A stretch of DNA of 64,000 nucleotides, taken from assembly GCA_963682175.1 (NCBI GenBank), contig OY821784.1, positions 25,835,621 through 25,899,620 of the forward strand. Reading direction: 5' to 3'. Every line of letters starts with the position of its first letter. The first letter of the stretch is position 1. Made by a program: the position numbers and the translations under genes. Of the stretch, positions 46,690-59,097 are shown one piece after another. The notes under the pieces are model-generated. The model was not told the DNA's origin. It made no database searches and saw nothing but the letters and a program-made list of their open reading frames with translations. This DNA comes from Triglochin maritima (Eukaryota > Streptophyta > Magnoliopsida > Alismatales > Juncaginaceae).

Positions 46690-46807
46690 ATTGCTATGTC
46701 AGCTTCTGATAAAATTGATAAAATAGAATGAAGAGCCTAAATGTTTAGAAAGCCGAAATAAGGAAACATCTGTACCAAACTACAGCAGCAAAGAACTGCC
46801 AAAAATA

Positions 46808-46813
46808 TTTATT
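46808..46813 (-). promoter_or_regulatory. Polyadenylation signal candidate of the galactosyltransferase gene
   Basis: The minus strand reads AATAAA about 245 nt after the stop codon at 47055. It lies only about 120 bp from the gypsy insertion at 46689. This is a plausible signal by position only. Confidence 0.4.
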
Positions 46814-47054
46814 ACTAGAGCATGCATGGTTGCCATTTTACAACGTTTCAAGAGAAGACATGGCTAACAAAACAATCAAAGAATGTGCTCACATCTTTTT
46901 ACTTTCTCACCTCTAAGGAACTTACCATTTAAATATAGAACAACCCCTCTCTGGCTCTTCTTTAGATACAATCATACGTACAATGGAAAAAAAACAAAAA
47001 ATCAAATCAATGCTGGGGTGAGACGGGATGATGAGCGTTTGTCGCAGCTGAGAC

Positions 47055-50000
47055 TTAGAACACTGCGTTTAGTAGAGTGTTGTCTCCTTCACCACATCGG
47101 CGGTGCACTTCTTTGAGCCTATCCGCGGAGTTGCAGATACCACTGCAGCTCCAGTCAAACGAGGCAAGGCAGATGTTGCCTGCTTGGGCCTTCCACTGAC
47201 AATCTGCAAATGTGGCATATTGTTTTATATTTATATAATCGACCAATACTTTAAAGATCAAAAGGGATGCATTTTAGCTCTAAACAATAATACCCTGCAA
47301 AATTGGTGCTTGTGGTAACTCTGTCATATATTTAGACAATGAATTTTTAAAATTTAGGGTCACAATATTCCCATAGGAAACAAAATTAATTCTCGCTTAT
47401 GCAAAACCAACATATTTGGTGATTATTTACCACATTGGGCCCATAAATCGCACTGCAAGTTGGAGGTGTAAGTGAATTTGATTACTTAGAAAAAAAGGAA
47501 AGTTTTTTTTCTGAAATCTTAGAGCGTATACAGGGGAAATGATTATTTGCTATATGGAGGCCTTACCTGGTGGAGTACCACAACATAGTCGGCGGTCATC
47601 AATATGTTCTACATCTAAGCCAATGAACCAAGCACCTAGAGAAACATCCTCGTTTGCATATCTGTGCAACACATGCCTGGCAAAGAACAAAAGAACATTA
47701 CTCTTTCCTGTATTTCTAGAAAGGTGTTCTTACTGAAACTTTAGTGAGTGTGTAGGTCGACTTACTGGTTTACGGATATATATGTTGCAAGATCCTTCGA
47801 AATAACATACAATTGTCCAGTTGCGTGCCGGAAATACTTGTTCCCTTCTTCACCAAATTTCCAGTATTCAGGTTCATGATATCTAACCCCCCTGTTACAT
47901 GACATAGTTACTCATAATTTCATAAATATGTTGCTTCATCACTGCCATTAACATGTAAAAGGTGATTGAAAATTTACTTTTTAGCCAAAACAGGACCAGA
48001 TTTCATGCATCCCATATAAACTCGACGTTTTGACCGGTATCTAGCCAAAGTCACTCCAAGTGTAGCTGAGGTAACAAAAAAACTAATATGAAATGTATTC
48101 ATACAAAAAAAAGTAAACAAATGCTAAAAGAATTCCACTTCCGCATTATTATTATTATTATTTCAATTTTGCATTGATAAAATTGCACAACCAAAGTATT
48201 CCAAAATGAAGCATCCACAAAGCAGCAAGCTTTGAAACTAGAAAATCAGTAATCCTAACTCCTAAGCTACCGATCTCGTTATCATCACTCGCCCATCATT
48301 GATGGGTAACTACAAGTATACTTGTTTAATGTTGAAATATTAAACATGATTTGTAAGCCATACAACTTTGTGCTTGATTTTTCCTAGACATCATTCCACT
48401 TTTGACAAGTATTAGTTTTTAGATGATTGACAAAATTTTAAGAGTATTGGATCTTATGCTATTGCTTGAGGATCTACCAGATTTTGTAAAAGATGATATC
48501 ATGTAGTTTGTACTTGTGGATATTGTGTGTATGTTTGGGCTCGTCTAATTACATGAAGATCAACTAGTTTTCCTAGAAGATGGTATATCATATGAACATT
48601 GTGCATGTTTAAGAATGTGAACCTACAACAAAAATATATAGGCTGGAACTGTAAGTGACCCTTTCAATATACTTGTTCAGTGTTTTGTTTTTTTCAGTGA
48701 AGTTTGTTGTGATCCTATATGCAAATCTCAGTTATTTCAGAAGCCACATATGATCTCAAGCATAGGAACCCAAAACAAATAAAAAATAGAGAAAATATTA
48801 AATACTTACCAATGTTTACATGTACATCATCATCAACCTTGATATAGAAGTCTGCATCCCACATCGCCACAGCAGTTGAAAAGTATATCTTTGTCTTGGC
48901 AGATAATTCTAAGTATCCTTCAACATGATCCTGTAAGTAAATTGTAGTTTAATAACTATCTTTTACCAAACAAAACATGCCACAGTGCAAATATGTGAAT
49001 GTAGATCTGGATATAATTTGGGTGAGGTGCTCAAACGACATGTTAAAAAATAAAAACTTAATAAAGTTCAAATATACACTATAGAGTACAGAATTTTTTG
49101 TACAAATTACCAGCCTCAAGAAATCTCCATGCTTCCGGTCTTCAGCTTCAATAGCTCTATCAAGAATTCCTCCAGTGGTTGCACTATTGAATTGGAAGTA
49201 AACATGTCAATATAATAAATGTCAAAAGCAAAATCCTTTCGTAGGTAAATGGTAGCATAAGCTCAACATGTTTGTGACTAAGAGACGTACCTGTGACCGA
49301 TAACAAAACGCATTATTATTCCTTTCTCCTCAAGTTTCTTCCTTTTTTCACCTATGATATCCATGAAAAAAAGTACCAAATCACAAAATAGTATTAAAGG
49401 TACAAATATATGGATTGGAATGGAAGAGAGAAGCATGGATTATGTTACTAACCTTGGGGCATCCAAGTAGCTCGAACGGAATCCCTTCTTTTACGACTGC
49501 TAAAAGCAGTATTGATTCCCACAACCATTAGATATTTCTGTTTTCCACCTATGGCGGTATCTTCCATGTTTTCTGAAACTGGTGAACCACTAAGTATAGA
49601 TTCTTGGGCAGCCCTTGCAGCAGCTAGTTCCATTTCTATGTTTGAAATTGTTTTATCCAATGTTCTGCAGAATCCCGAAAATTCTTATTGTGCTTAATAA
49701 AAAAATTCACCAAACAGAAAGAAAAATAATATGATAGTTAGTCTCACTGTATAGCATCATGCGTCCTTGAAACCTCTCCCATTATGTCCATGGTATCACG
49801 TTTAATATCCTTCTGGACAAGTTATACGGAAAATGCTTAGCAACCAAAGCCTCTTTTTTGTAGGGAATGGCAAAAAAATGGCATCGTCTTGTCGAACATT
49901 GAACCAAAATATTAGCAAAGTGCGCCTAACCATTCCCAACCTTTTGGCTTTGTATATGTATAACAAAAAAAAAGTTAAGTAATGAAAAATGTCTTAGTGA

Positions 50001-51428
50001 AGGTCCTTACCGCTTTGGAACCACATTCCACTGAAAGTAGCTGAAGCTTGTTTTCTTGGTTTGGGTTTCTCACGTCACTTACTTCTGGCATTGTCCACAT
50101 CCTGCAATTGTCAATAAGAGTTAGTGCAATATGATCTTGAAATACATCATTTATGTAATATACTATACCTATATTAGTCAATCACACTTGTAAAATGTTG
50201 TGCATCGTTTCAGAATGCATATTAGAGTCAAGAAAATTGAACAAACAATTAGAGCTCAAAGATTATAAATACTAACTTTATTATTTCACATACATTTTTA
50301 TCGGTAACGCTTTTCACATATACATAAGTAGAAACACTTATCAAAAGCCATGGATTTGCTGTCTACGAGCTTTTCTTGCTATTTGAACATCAACAATTTC
50401 CATAAATTAAGATAGATGGTTGGAACAGATTTGCACAAGCAAATACAACCAACCCACAGTTACTTGGAATTGGTCTCTTACACAAATACATAATCTAAGA
50501 CTTCGACAGGACCAAGATGTCCTTGATCTTTTTGCCAGACCAAAGATGAACTTTCAAGCTCAGCCTGCATTTAATTCCTTAACCAGAAATGTCACAATCC
50601 CACAAATCAAGACAAAGCCAAATACCAAAACTCCCATGAAGACCTCATTCAATTGTAGTTACCACTAGTTTGAAACGAAATCAAAACACCAACTTATATT
50701 TTCAATAGAAAAGATCAAAAGCCAGACGCCCCAAACAACAAAATCCCTGAATCCAAAATAACACCAAAAGTTGTAGCCAATTACTTCTTTGAAATGGGGC
50801 TAAACAACATAGCACTGGACAAGCTCCCATATCAAAAATTTGAAAAAAAAACACCACAAATCTACCAATACGGCAATCCCTCAAACCAATGAAAACCAAA
50901 TAACAATAAACAACTACAACTACCATGATTATGAACTAGGGTATCACCCTAAACTTCACTCAAATATCATCAGCAAACCAAGCCTACCAAAATTCATAAA
51001 ACAACATCAAGAATATTGTCACAATAAATTATAAACCATCAAAACCAACGAAAACGAAATAATAGTCAAATAACTTTTAATAAGTAATCACAGAGGATAC
51101 AAATACCACCCTACATCACACTTAAAAAGTCAGAAACAAGTTAACAACCACACAAAAAGAAGCCAAATTCCACCAAATTCCCAGAATTCATGAAAACCAA
51201 TCCAAAATTACTGCCACAACACAAAGATCCTGTTCAATTGCCACCCCCAAATCCCAACAACCAACAGAAAACCGAAATTCCGAAAAGAAAGGGAGAGACC
51301 CAGAAATATTACCTGTTGGTGAAGAGAAGGCCAGCACAGAAACTACCAATACAGAACAAAACAGTCCACTTCCTGGCGACAACCTTCCCATCTCCACCGC
51401 CAAACCCCCCTCTACTCTTCCAACTCAT
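47055..51428 (-). CDS. GT31 beta-1,3-galactosyltransferase, complete
   Basis: Golgi type II membrane enzyme that transfers galactose in beta-1,3 linkage, in plants mainly to arabinogalactan-protein or N-glycan acceptors. Eleven GT-AG exons: 51428-51313, 50101-50011, 49812-49748, 49664-49453, 49351-49291, 49183-49111, 48930-48810, 48065-47978, 47891-47766, 47676-47567 and 47203-47055. They total 1,212 nt, 403 residues plus TAA, with all phases agreeing. The N-terminus MSWKSRGG and a hydrophobic anchor (about residues 20-36, [16 protein letters not shown]) are followed by a DUF4094-like stem. The Galactosyl_T domain starts near residue 120 ([21 protein letters not shown]). The metal-binding motif is VDDDVHVN (Asp 239-241), and NEDVSLGAW (327-332) is the second family signature. 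Length and N-terminus fit the Arabidopsis B3GALT1/2-type clade. The exact acceptor is not predictable. No TE lies inside the gene. Confidence 0.95.
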
Positions 51429-51439
51429 GATTACAAACT

Positions 51440-52420
51440 CCTCACCCAAAAAAACTTCCCACCTTTATCACAAATCCTCAAATTGAACTTCTACAAACAA
51501 CAAATTATAGTAGAGTAAGGCTTAGAGGCCATAAGTTAGCAAATCTCAAGTACCCTTCTCTCTCTTTCTTAAAATTTCTGTCTCCCTCTTAATAGCGATG
51601 TGGCACATGAAAGGACAAGGAGGGACACACCACACCTTGAGGAGAGAGAAGTAGAAAACAATGATACGCCTTATTATAATGCGAAATCCCCATGTGCTAT
51701 CCCAACCAAGTTCGGTAAAAAAAATAAGGATGATAATTCAAATCGAACTCTTATCAGAAGAAGAGATGGGTTAAAGACTAGAGACTTATAAGCGGTGTGG
51801 TGGAATCATTGTCGTTAATAAACTAATGGAGCTGAATAAGCTGCAAGTACGTGTACGAGTAAGGGGAATTAGTTTGAAGTTGGGAATGAGAAGAAAATAC
51901 ACCAGCCGTTACTGGCCGTTGACGTGATATTGGCTTAACAAGTGTACGTACAGTATTGATTTTGCGTTAGGCAGTGTTTAGTTCTAATTGTATTTTTTTT
52001 TGGGAAAATAGCAATTATCGGTGAGATTATTGTATGGGTTTCCGACATATTGCGATTTTGGACTTCTATCCAGAAAAAAAATGTTATGCGTCAGATAATA
52101 TAACAATAAAATATTCTATTTCTTTTCTTTCACGTTGTGATTATTTTTGGATTAAGCATGTTTTTTCATGAAGGAGTGGAAGCCTAAAATTACTACAAAT
52201 CCTCATAGACATAAGTCGGATTACAAGAAAACGAAGACACAAAAATATACACAAACCTAACAATATGTACCCCTATAAGCTAGGGCTGGAAATCGCAAAA
52301 GCAAGATATGTAGGGTTGTAAGCCGGGTAAGTTCGGGGTGGAGCGGGTCGACCTCGACCTGCCAGGATTTGGTAGGTTGCAGACTGGGTTGGTGGGTTAT
52401 AAAAATATATAGACATTTTT
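51440..52420. other. Upstream region of the galactosyltransferase gene
   Basis: The 5' untranslated region and promoter of the minus-strand gene should lie here. On the minus strand a GA-rich tract (AAGAAAGAGAGAGAAGGG, about 51550-51570) lies about 130 bp upstream of the ATG. No convincing TATA box is positioned with it. The segment 52290-52390 has a GGGT-rich degenerate repeat. I see no further gene. Confidence 0.45.
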
Positions 52421-53407
52421 AGGTGAGGTTACCCTCATTCGATGCTAAATGAGGTTACCTAATATGAACCGTCACATTTTAATCAATGGATTTGGTCAAA
52501 TTTGGAAATGATTTAATATGAGAAAAAATTGATCTAAATGCAAAATCTTAAAAGTATTTTCTTTACTTTGCCAAATTCTTAAAATGTTAAAAAACAATAA
52601 TGTCTCCAAACATCAGCGAACATTTCTTATTAGTCCATCCCTCACTTTGATAAATTCGTCCATTCTACCATGAATGTTGTATCAATTAAAAAAATGATAG
52701 GAATGTGAGATATGCATATGTTTGTATCCAAGGAACGAAAAATTAATTTATAAAAAAAATACAAATATCATAAAATCAATAAATGCATATTGAATTAAAA
52801 AGTCATATATATCTAATACAATAGGTTAACATAATTATAAAAATCCGTAACTACAAAATAAGAAATTTGCAAAGTTTAATAATGCAATTACTTAAAAATG
52901 TGAATATGAACAAAATAATTACTAAAAACACCATTTTCAATCATAGAATTTCGAAAAAATTTATAACATCTAAAAATACAATCTTCACAAAAATGTAGAC
53001 TTCACAAAGTGCATTTTTTATTCTGACAAGATCCATAGAATTATTGCTTATAAAAAAAATGAAGCAAGAAAGCATCATATATTCATTTTGAATCAAAAGT
53101 AAGAACAATTACAGAACAAAAAGGAAGAAAAAATAATCATTTTTAAAACATAATGCACTTCCCCAAGTAGGGAAACAGATGCACTGACGTTGGAGAGAGA
53201 CGAACAAATATGTAAAGTTGTATTTCAACTCACATTTTGGGTAATTGCAAACGAAATACCATATGTTTTGCAAATTGAAATGTACGAAATCACCTAATTT
53301 GCGAAATCTTAATCAATGTTAATCTAAGAGATAGAATTGCCGGAATATAAATCTAAAGACATGATTAAATAACCTCATTTACCTTAAATGAGTTTGAGGT
53401 CACCTGG
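52421..53407. mobile_element. About 1-kb MITE with 45-bp inverted ends
   Basis: The left end AGGTGAGGTTACCCTCATTC…AAATGAGGTTACCTAAT is matched in reverse by the right end AGGTGACCTCAAACTCATTT…AAATGAGGTTATTTAAT. The 987-bp interior is AT-rich and non-coding. The end motif resembles the ends of the larger element that starts 38 bp downstream (shared ACC.TCATT..., ATGAGGT and ACCGTCA.ATT), which suggests one Mutator-like family. No clear target duplication was identified. Confidence 0.65.
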
Positions 53408-53529
53408 GAACCATGTGTGTGTATAAATATATATATAGAGAGAGAGAGAGTAATTTTCCTATGAAGTATACCTCATTTAAGCAAATATGAGGTACAAATT
53501 TTTGTGACCGTCAGATTAAGTTACATTAT

Positions 53530-55790
53530 TTTTGACCGTTAGATGCACTCTAAACTCTCACAAACACCACTCTCAAATCCCCAAAACCTTCAATTTCACT
53601 TCAAGCCCACGAAACGCAACCCAAAACCTTCTCTTCCACTCCAAAACCTTCAAACCCTAGATCTTCCCTTCGTTTCCGGCGACAACATCATTTACGACGA
53701 GTTATTCCTCCGTTTATGGAGATGAAGACTAGGTCTTCTCCTAGATTGCATCCAACGATGAATCCATATGTTTTTTAGTATTGTGTACACATGGTTTGTA
53801 TGCATATATCTCCTGAGGTGATTCCCACCTTCTTATTGCTCCATTTCGTTAGTTCTACATTTCCAAAAATTACTAATGTTTTTTTCTGGAGATTTCGTGT
53901 TTATTACCTAAAATTTATCATTGCATTGTTAAATATATAGTAACATGATTTCTAACTTTCCTATAAAAAATTGATTGAATAATGATTTACGATGATGTAA
54001 AAGTTAGAAAGGACATAAATGAAAATTGTGAATTTGAAGTTGTTAGTTGTCTACATCTACTGGGGTTTAGATATTTGATTTAGAGGTTTTTATACCCATT
54101 TAAATTAATGAGACCTTCAAAGAGGCACATTGGAGGTGATGTTGGTGTCCAGAATCCGAAATGGTAATTGCCTTTTCGAAAGGGACCGACTGAACAGAGG
54201 CTAAGGCGTTGGCCCCTCACCTTGAATAGATATTTGCAGCTTCAGGTTGTTTCAGCTGTTCTTGTCCTGCATATTTTCCCATCTCTATTTTTGTGTTTTA
54301 CATTGAATCCAATTTGGATTTTATTAAACTGCATTCTATGATTGTTTTGTTTGTGACTAATAAAAAAATGTTTGGTTTGTTGTTGTTTGTAATTTGGTTA
54401 GTTAAGAAAGAGATGGTTGTTGTTCGTGGTCGTTTCATTTGATCAGCTAAACCATGTTATGAGTGGTTAAGGGTCTCCTTCACATAGCGTATAGTTTCTT
54501 TGTCATATTTTAGAGATCTTACAAACAATCACTTTTGTGTCCCTTAACTAAGTGTAATCTAAGTATTGTAATTTAAATACTTATTTGTGTATTTTAAGCT
54601 TCAAACAATGTATTTTAAATATAGTTTAATTTGATACTTGTAGTTTTATAGTTTAATTATCGTTGTGTGTAATCCACATCTTTCAATTTATTTGACATAA
54701 TTTTAACTCATTTTGTTGTGCATTTGATATTGTACATATTTTTTATAATAAGATATAGGTTTAGCTAACGGTTAAATTTGATCTCCTAATGAAAGTCTAT
54801 TTCTTTTGCAGTGCCTCTACCATCATTTAGTTTAGGATTGAGTCATATTGAATCTCAGAAACTCCAAGTCCAAGGAAAAAATCATCTACACCGTCAACCA
54901 ACGTGGACGGGATTAAAGTAAAGGAAACCGAAGTACATGGAACAGAGAAAGTAAATGAAACAATAATGAAAACGAGAAATAAAATGAAAGCAAAAAGAAA
55001 AGGCATGTGTTTCTATGTATTTTAGTCATTTTTGTGTTGATTTTTTTAGAAATTTTGTTTTTATTTTAATTCTTAATTTATGTTAGGTGTTTCACAAGAG
55101 TTGGTTTTTCACCACATACTTATGCTCACAAGAATGCCACGAGAATGGGAGGTCAAAATATATTTCTTAATTTAAAACTTTTTACATATTTTTTGAGAAG
55201 CAAATAGTTGTGACTTCTGAATATTTCATTGCAGCTCAAACCAAATTCAAGATAGATGTAGTATGACTGCATACAAGAAAATAAGGATAATGTTGAGCTT
55301 GATGAAAAACAAATACTAGCAATTTCTTCTACATGTTTCAACCAAGTTTTGGAGATGGAACATTTCATTGTAGATAGATACATGATCGACGATTTATTTT
55401 GAAACTACATTGGTGGAAACATATTTTTGGTACTTGGCGAGAAGTTAAAGTTGTTGCAGACATTTTAGGTGTTCTGGATGGAGGCATTGACATGTTAGAA
55501 GTAAGAGACTTCTTAAGAGAAATTGACCTTGCACAGACTTTGTTCGTAACTGATGAAGATGTCTCAAGGGAAAAATTGGAATATTGTTTGAACAAACGGT
55601 TAAGAAACATGATGATTCTGAAATTGATCTTGTCGTGAAGTTGTGGCTGCTTGTAGTGATGACTACATTTTTGTGAAGTTGTGGCTGATCGTATTAGAGG
55701 GGAGATGGCAGCAAGAATCATTGAAGTCACATTTTTCTTCAAAATAAGACATAGCAAACATTTCAATCATAGGTTTTCATGTGACAAGGT
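53530..55790 (+). other. Unidentified degenerate sequence inside the Mutator-like element
   Basis: Short frames occur at 53543-53725 (Pro/Leu-rich, 60 codons) and 55399-55638 (79 codons, ending …DEDVSREKLEYCLNKRLRN). A 54090-54250 stretch with KRHIGGDVGVQNPKW and a second frame PFRKGPTEQRLRRWPLTLNRY looks protein-like but I recognise no family. Stops and frame changes separate all of these. They may be captured fragments or decayed element genes. Confidence 0.3.
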
Positions 55791-57952
55791 CTACTCTGTT
55801 TTGTTCAAAAACGTAAACTTCTTGGGATTTTGATCAAATGAAATCGAAGAAATATTTTACATTTTGAAATAATAGTTCTTGTAATTTTGGTAGAGTTCCA
55901 TTTGATGTATTTAGGTGATTGTGGATAATGTTGTCTCATAGGGTGTGTATTTTAAACATGGATTGATGTATTTAAAATATCATTTTGTGTGTTTTTAGAA
56001 ATTATTTGTGTATTTTAAACATGAATTAATGTATTTAGAATATCGTTTTGTGTATTTTTAGAATGCGTTTGTGTATTTTATCTATGATTGTTTGCATTTT
56101 AAAAATGGTAGAGATGATTTATTCCATTTACGCCCCTAAAAACAACCCACATAATTCCTTTCTCGTCCTATTTGCGACACGTTTCAAGAATCAAATGAGC
56201 AATGCCAATACTGATTTGCTTGTGTGCCTTTAGCATTTCATATTTTAAGATCTAAACAAAGAACTTCTTTAGGCAATTGTAAATTTGCAACAACCGATGA
56301 CAAAGTATCACTTCAATATAATTCCTAACTAGTTTTGATCCCCATAATTAAATACATTTTAAAATCATTACCAAGTATACAATGCCGACATATATTTTAG
56401 TGCAAACATCATGAATTATTCCAAAAATAAGTGTAAATTAAATGTTCGAAATGACAATTTAGATTTTGAACAGTTCCCACATTTGCAGCTATAATCAAAA
56501 CGATAAAACTCATGGAACCCTCTGAATTTCGACTACCCAAGAATAATTGTAGAAATAGTATATCAAGGAAGTTGAAAACTAAGAACAAAATATCTGCAAA
56601 ATCAGTAGAGATGATAGTGTCGTCTCTTGTGCTCTACCGGAATAACCTCTGCATACTTGACGCTAGGAACATGTGGAAGACAACTCGAAAGAACAATTAT
56701 CTTCCAAAACGATGGCTTTAAGATATAAGATCGTATAAATCATCATCATAAGAAATGATACATGAACTAACTTGCACTTGCAAGGTAGTCCTTTATCGCA
56801 CTGGTAGACCAATTACTGGAACTCCAAGTCGTCCGAGCTCTCACCATAAGCTACAACGTGGACATTGTTTTCCTCATCATTGTCGCTTCCCTGATCATTA
56901 GTATAGCTTCTCTCAGAAGAAGTCGCGAAAGAATCAAGTGTCATCGGGGAAGGAAAACTTGTATCACTGTGTAGTTCCTCTTCAACAAGTTCTTCAGTTC
57001 CAAAATATCTGAAACAAAACATGCACAATCAAGAACATGTGAGAATTTGCTCTTTTGCCAACACATTTTAAGAAAGACAGAGAGAGACCCTTTCTCGGAG
57101 GGGAACTCGACTATCAAACATATGTCAGATCTCTCCTCATTGATACTTGATATCAGACTGCTACTGCAGGAATACGTGTATGATGTCAAACAAGTTGTAA
57201 TAGCAAGGTTGAAAGAGATCAGCTAAGAAGTAGCATGAGAACTAATTGCACTTTTGTCACCTAGCTAATAACATCGATCATACCAATCATCTTCTGTCGA
57301 TAATCCATCTCTATTTGAGATGTCCTATTCATAAACAAAAAAACCATGTGCTACAGATTTGTTGAAGGAGGACACCATATATTGAGTTCCAAGTTTCGTA
57401 CCAGATTTGCAAGTGATATATATTCCCCGGTTAGGCAAGTTGACAAGAATCGACGTACTTCCACCTGGACAAATGATTGGGTTAATGATGAATGAGCCAC
57501 AAGCTTAACATACTATCAATGTCCTTACTTCTTTTAAGTGTAAGCAGTCACGCAATATGAGAACCTCCAAGCCATTCGAAACAACACCAAGGTTCCTACA
57601 AACAAAAATACGGAGATGATTTAGGAAAAGGAATCTCTATGTCAATTTTCAAAAAGTGCAAGACACACTTTAAGAAAGCACCCGTAATGGCATAAGAGGT
57701 TGAGAAGTCGACTATTTTTAGTTTGTGGAAACCCTAAACATTCAAAATAGACAAATTAAAAATAAGAAAGATAACAAGGTAAAGAAAGTTCAACAAGTTC
57801 ATATCAGTACATTTTTATCACACCGAAGGATTCATAAATTGAACAAACAATAGCAAAAACATAAAATACATAAAGGACTGACATTCCCATCATTTGAAAT
57901 ATAAACTCACCTTTACAAATATGCGGACCTTATGATCATTTAGCTTGAAACC

Positions 57953-58169
57953 TGTTGATTTGAACAGTGCACGAAGAAAATTGATTTGTTGTATTGTTTT
58001 AGGGTTTTACATGAGTGTTATATAGTAGAATACATTCCATACTTCTTATGGAGCCGTTGGAATACATTCCATATGCGTTGGATTGGATACGCCTAATTTG
58101 CTTGATTGGATCTTTATACGGTATGTTTCTTTAACGTCCATATCTTGCTTCTTTTGGTTTGTTTCAACA
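57953..58169 (-). repeat. 3' LTR of the Ale-like copia element
   Basis: 217 bp; on the plus strand TGTTGATTTGAACAGTGC to GGTTTGTTTCAACA. It differs from the other LTR by a T versus A near 58099 (CTAATTTGC versus CTAATTAGC). Confidence 0.95.
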
Positions 58170-59081
58170 TTCCCCCTCAAGTTGGCTCCGGAAGATGTTG
58201 AAGGAGCCCAACTTGCCAAGAATGTTTTGGAAGTGTCGTTGGTCGAGTGCTTTGGTGAAGATATCTGCTAATTGGTCTTTGCTTTGGACGTAGGGAACTT
58301 CGATTTCTTTTGCTTGGATCTTTTCACGGATGAAGTGACAATCTACTTCAATGTGCTTTGTTCGTTCATGGAAGACAGGATTGGAGGCGATGTGTCTTGC
58401 AGCATTATTGTCACAGAACATTTGTATAGGATCTTGGTTGCTTATGTTCATGTCTTTGAGGAGTTGTTTGAGCCAAATTAGCTCACTTGTTGTGGAGGCC
58501 ATTGCACGGTACTCGGCTTCAGCACTTGATCTAGCAACTACATTTTGTTTTTTACTTCTCCATGTGACCAAGTTTCCCCCAACGAATGTACAAAATCCGG
58601 TGGTGGATTTTCGATCGTGACTTCCTGCCCAATCTGCATCAGAATAACCAACAATTGTATTAGAGTTGTTTCTTTTCATCCAAAGACCTTGACCCGGAGT
58701 TTTTTTAAGATAGTGTAGGATTCGGTCAACGATTTCTAGATGACCTTTGTGAGGTGCATGCATAAATTGACTTACTACGCTAACGGCATATGTGATGTCA
58801 GGTCTAGTGACTGTGAGGTAGATGAGTTTGCCAACCAATCTCTGGAATTGACCTATGTTTTGAATTGGTTCATCGTCAATTAGACTAACTTTCCGATTTG
58901 TCTCGATCGGGGTGTTAGCTGGTTTAGACCCTATTTTCCCAGTTTCATGTAACAGATCTAGAATATATTTTCTTTGGGATAAAAATAGTCCCTTTTTTGA
59001 GTGCGCAATTTCAATTCCAAGGAAGTATTTCATGATGCCTAGATCTTTAATATCAAATTTTGATTTGAGGTAAAGTTTCAC
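58164..59081 (-). pseudogene. Ale copia pol, downstream part (RT end and RNase H)
   Basis: 305 codons continuing the polyprotein after a frame break. It begins in the RT connection (KLYLKSKFDIKDLGIMKYFLG), then RNase H with VGYSDADWAGSHDRKSTTG, NVVARSSAEAEYRAMAS, the DNNAA block and KDQLADIFTKAL near the end. The stop codon lies in the 3' LTR edge. It is out of frame with the upstream 1,105-codon part, so the intact fusion is no longer made. Confidence 0.9.
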
Positions 59082-59097
59082 TGAGGAAATTTCTTCA

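Noticed and set aside
55365..55766. 133-codon minus frame as a gene
   Set aside because: No recognisable domain, overlaps a plus frame of similar quality, and lies in repeat-derived DNA.
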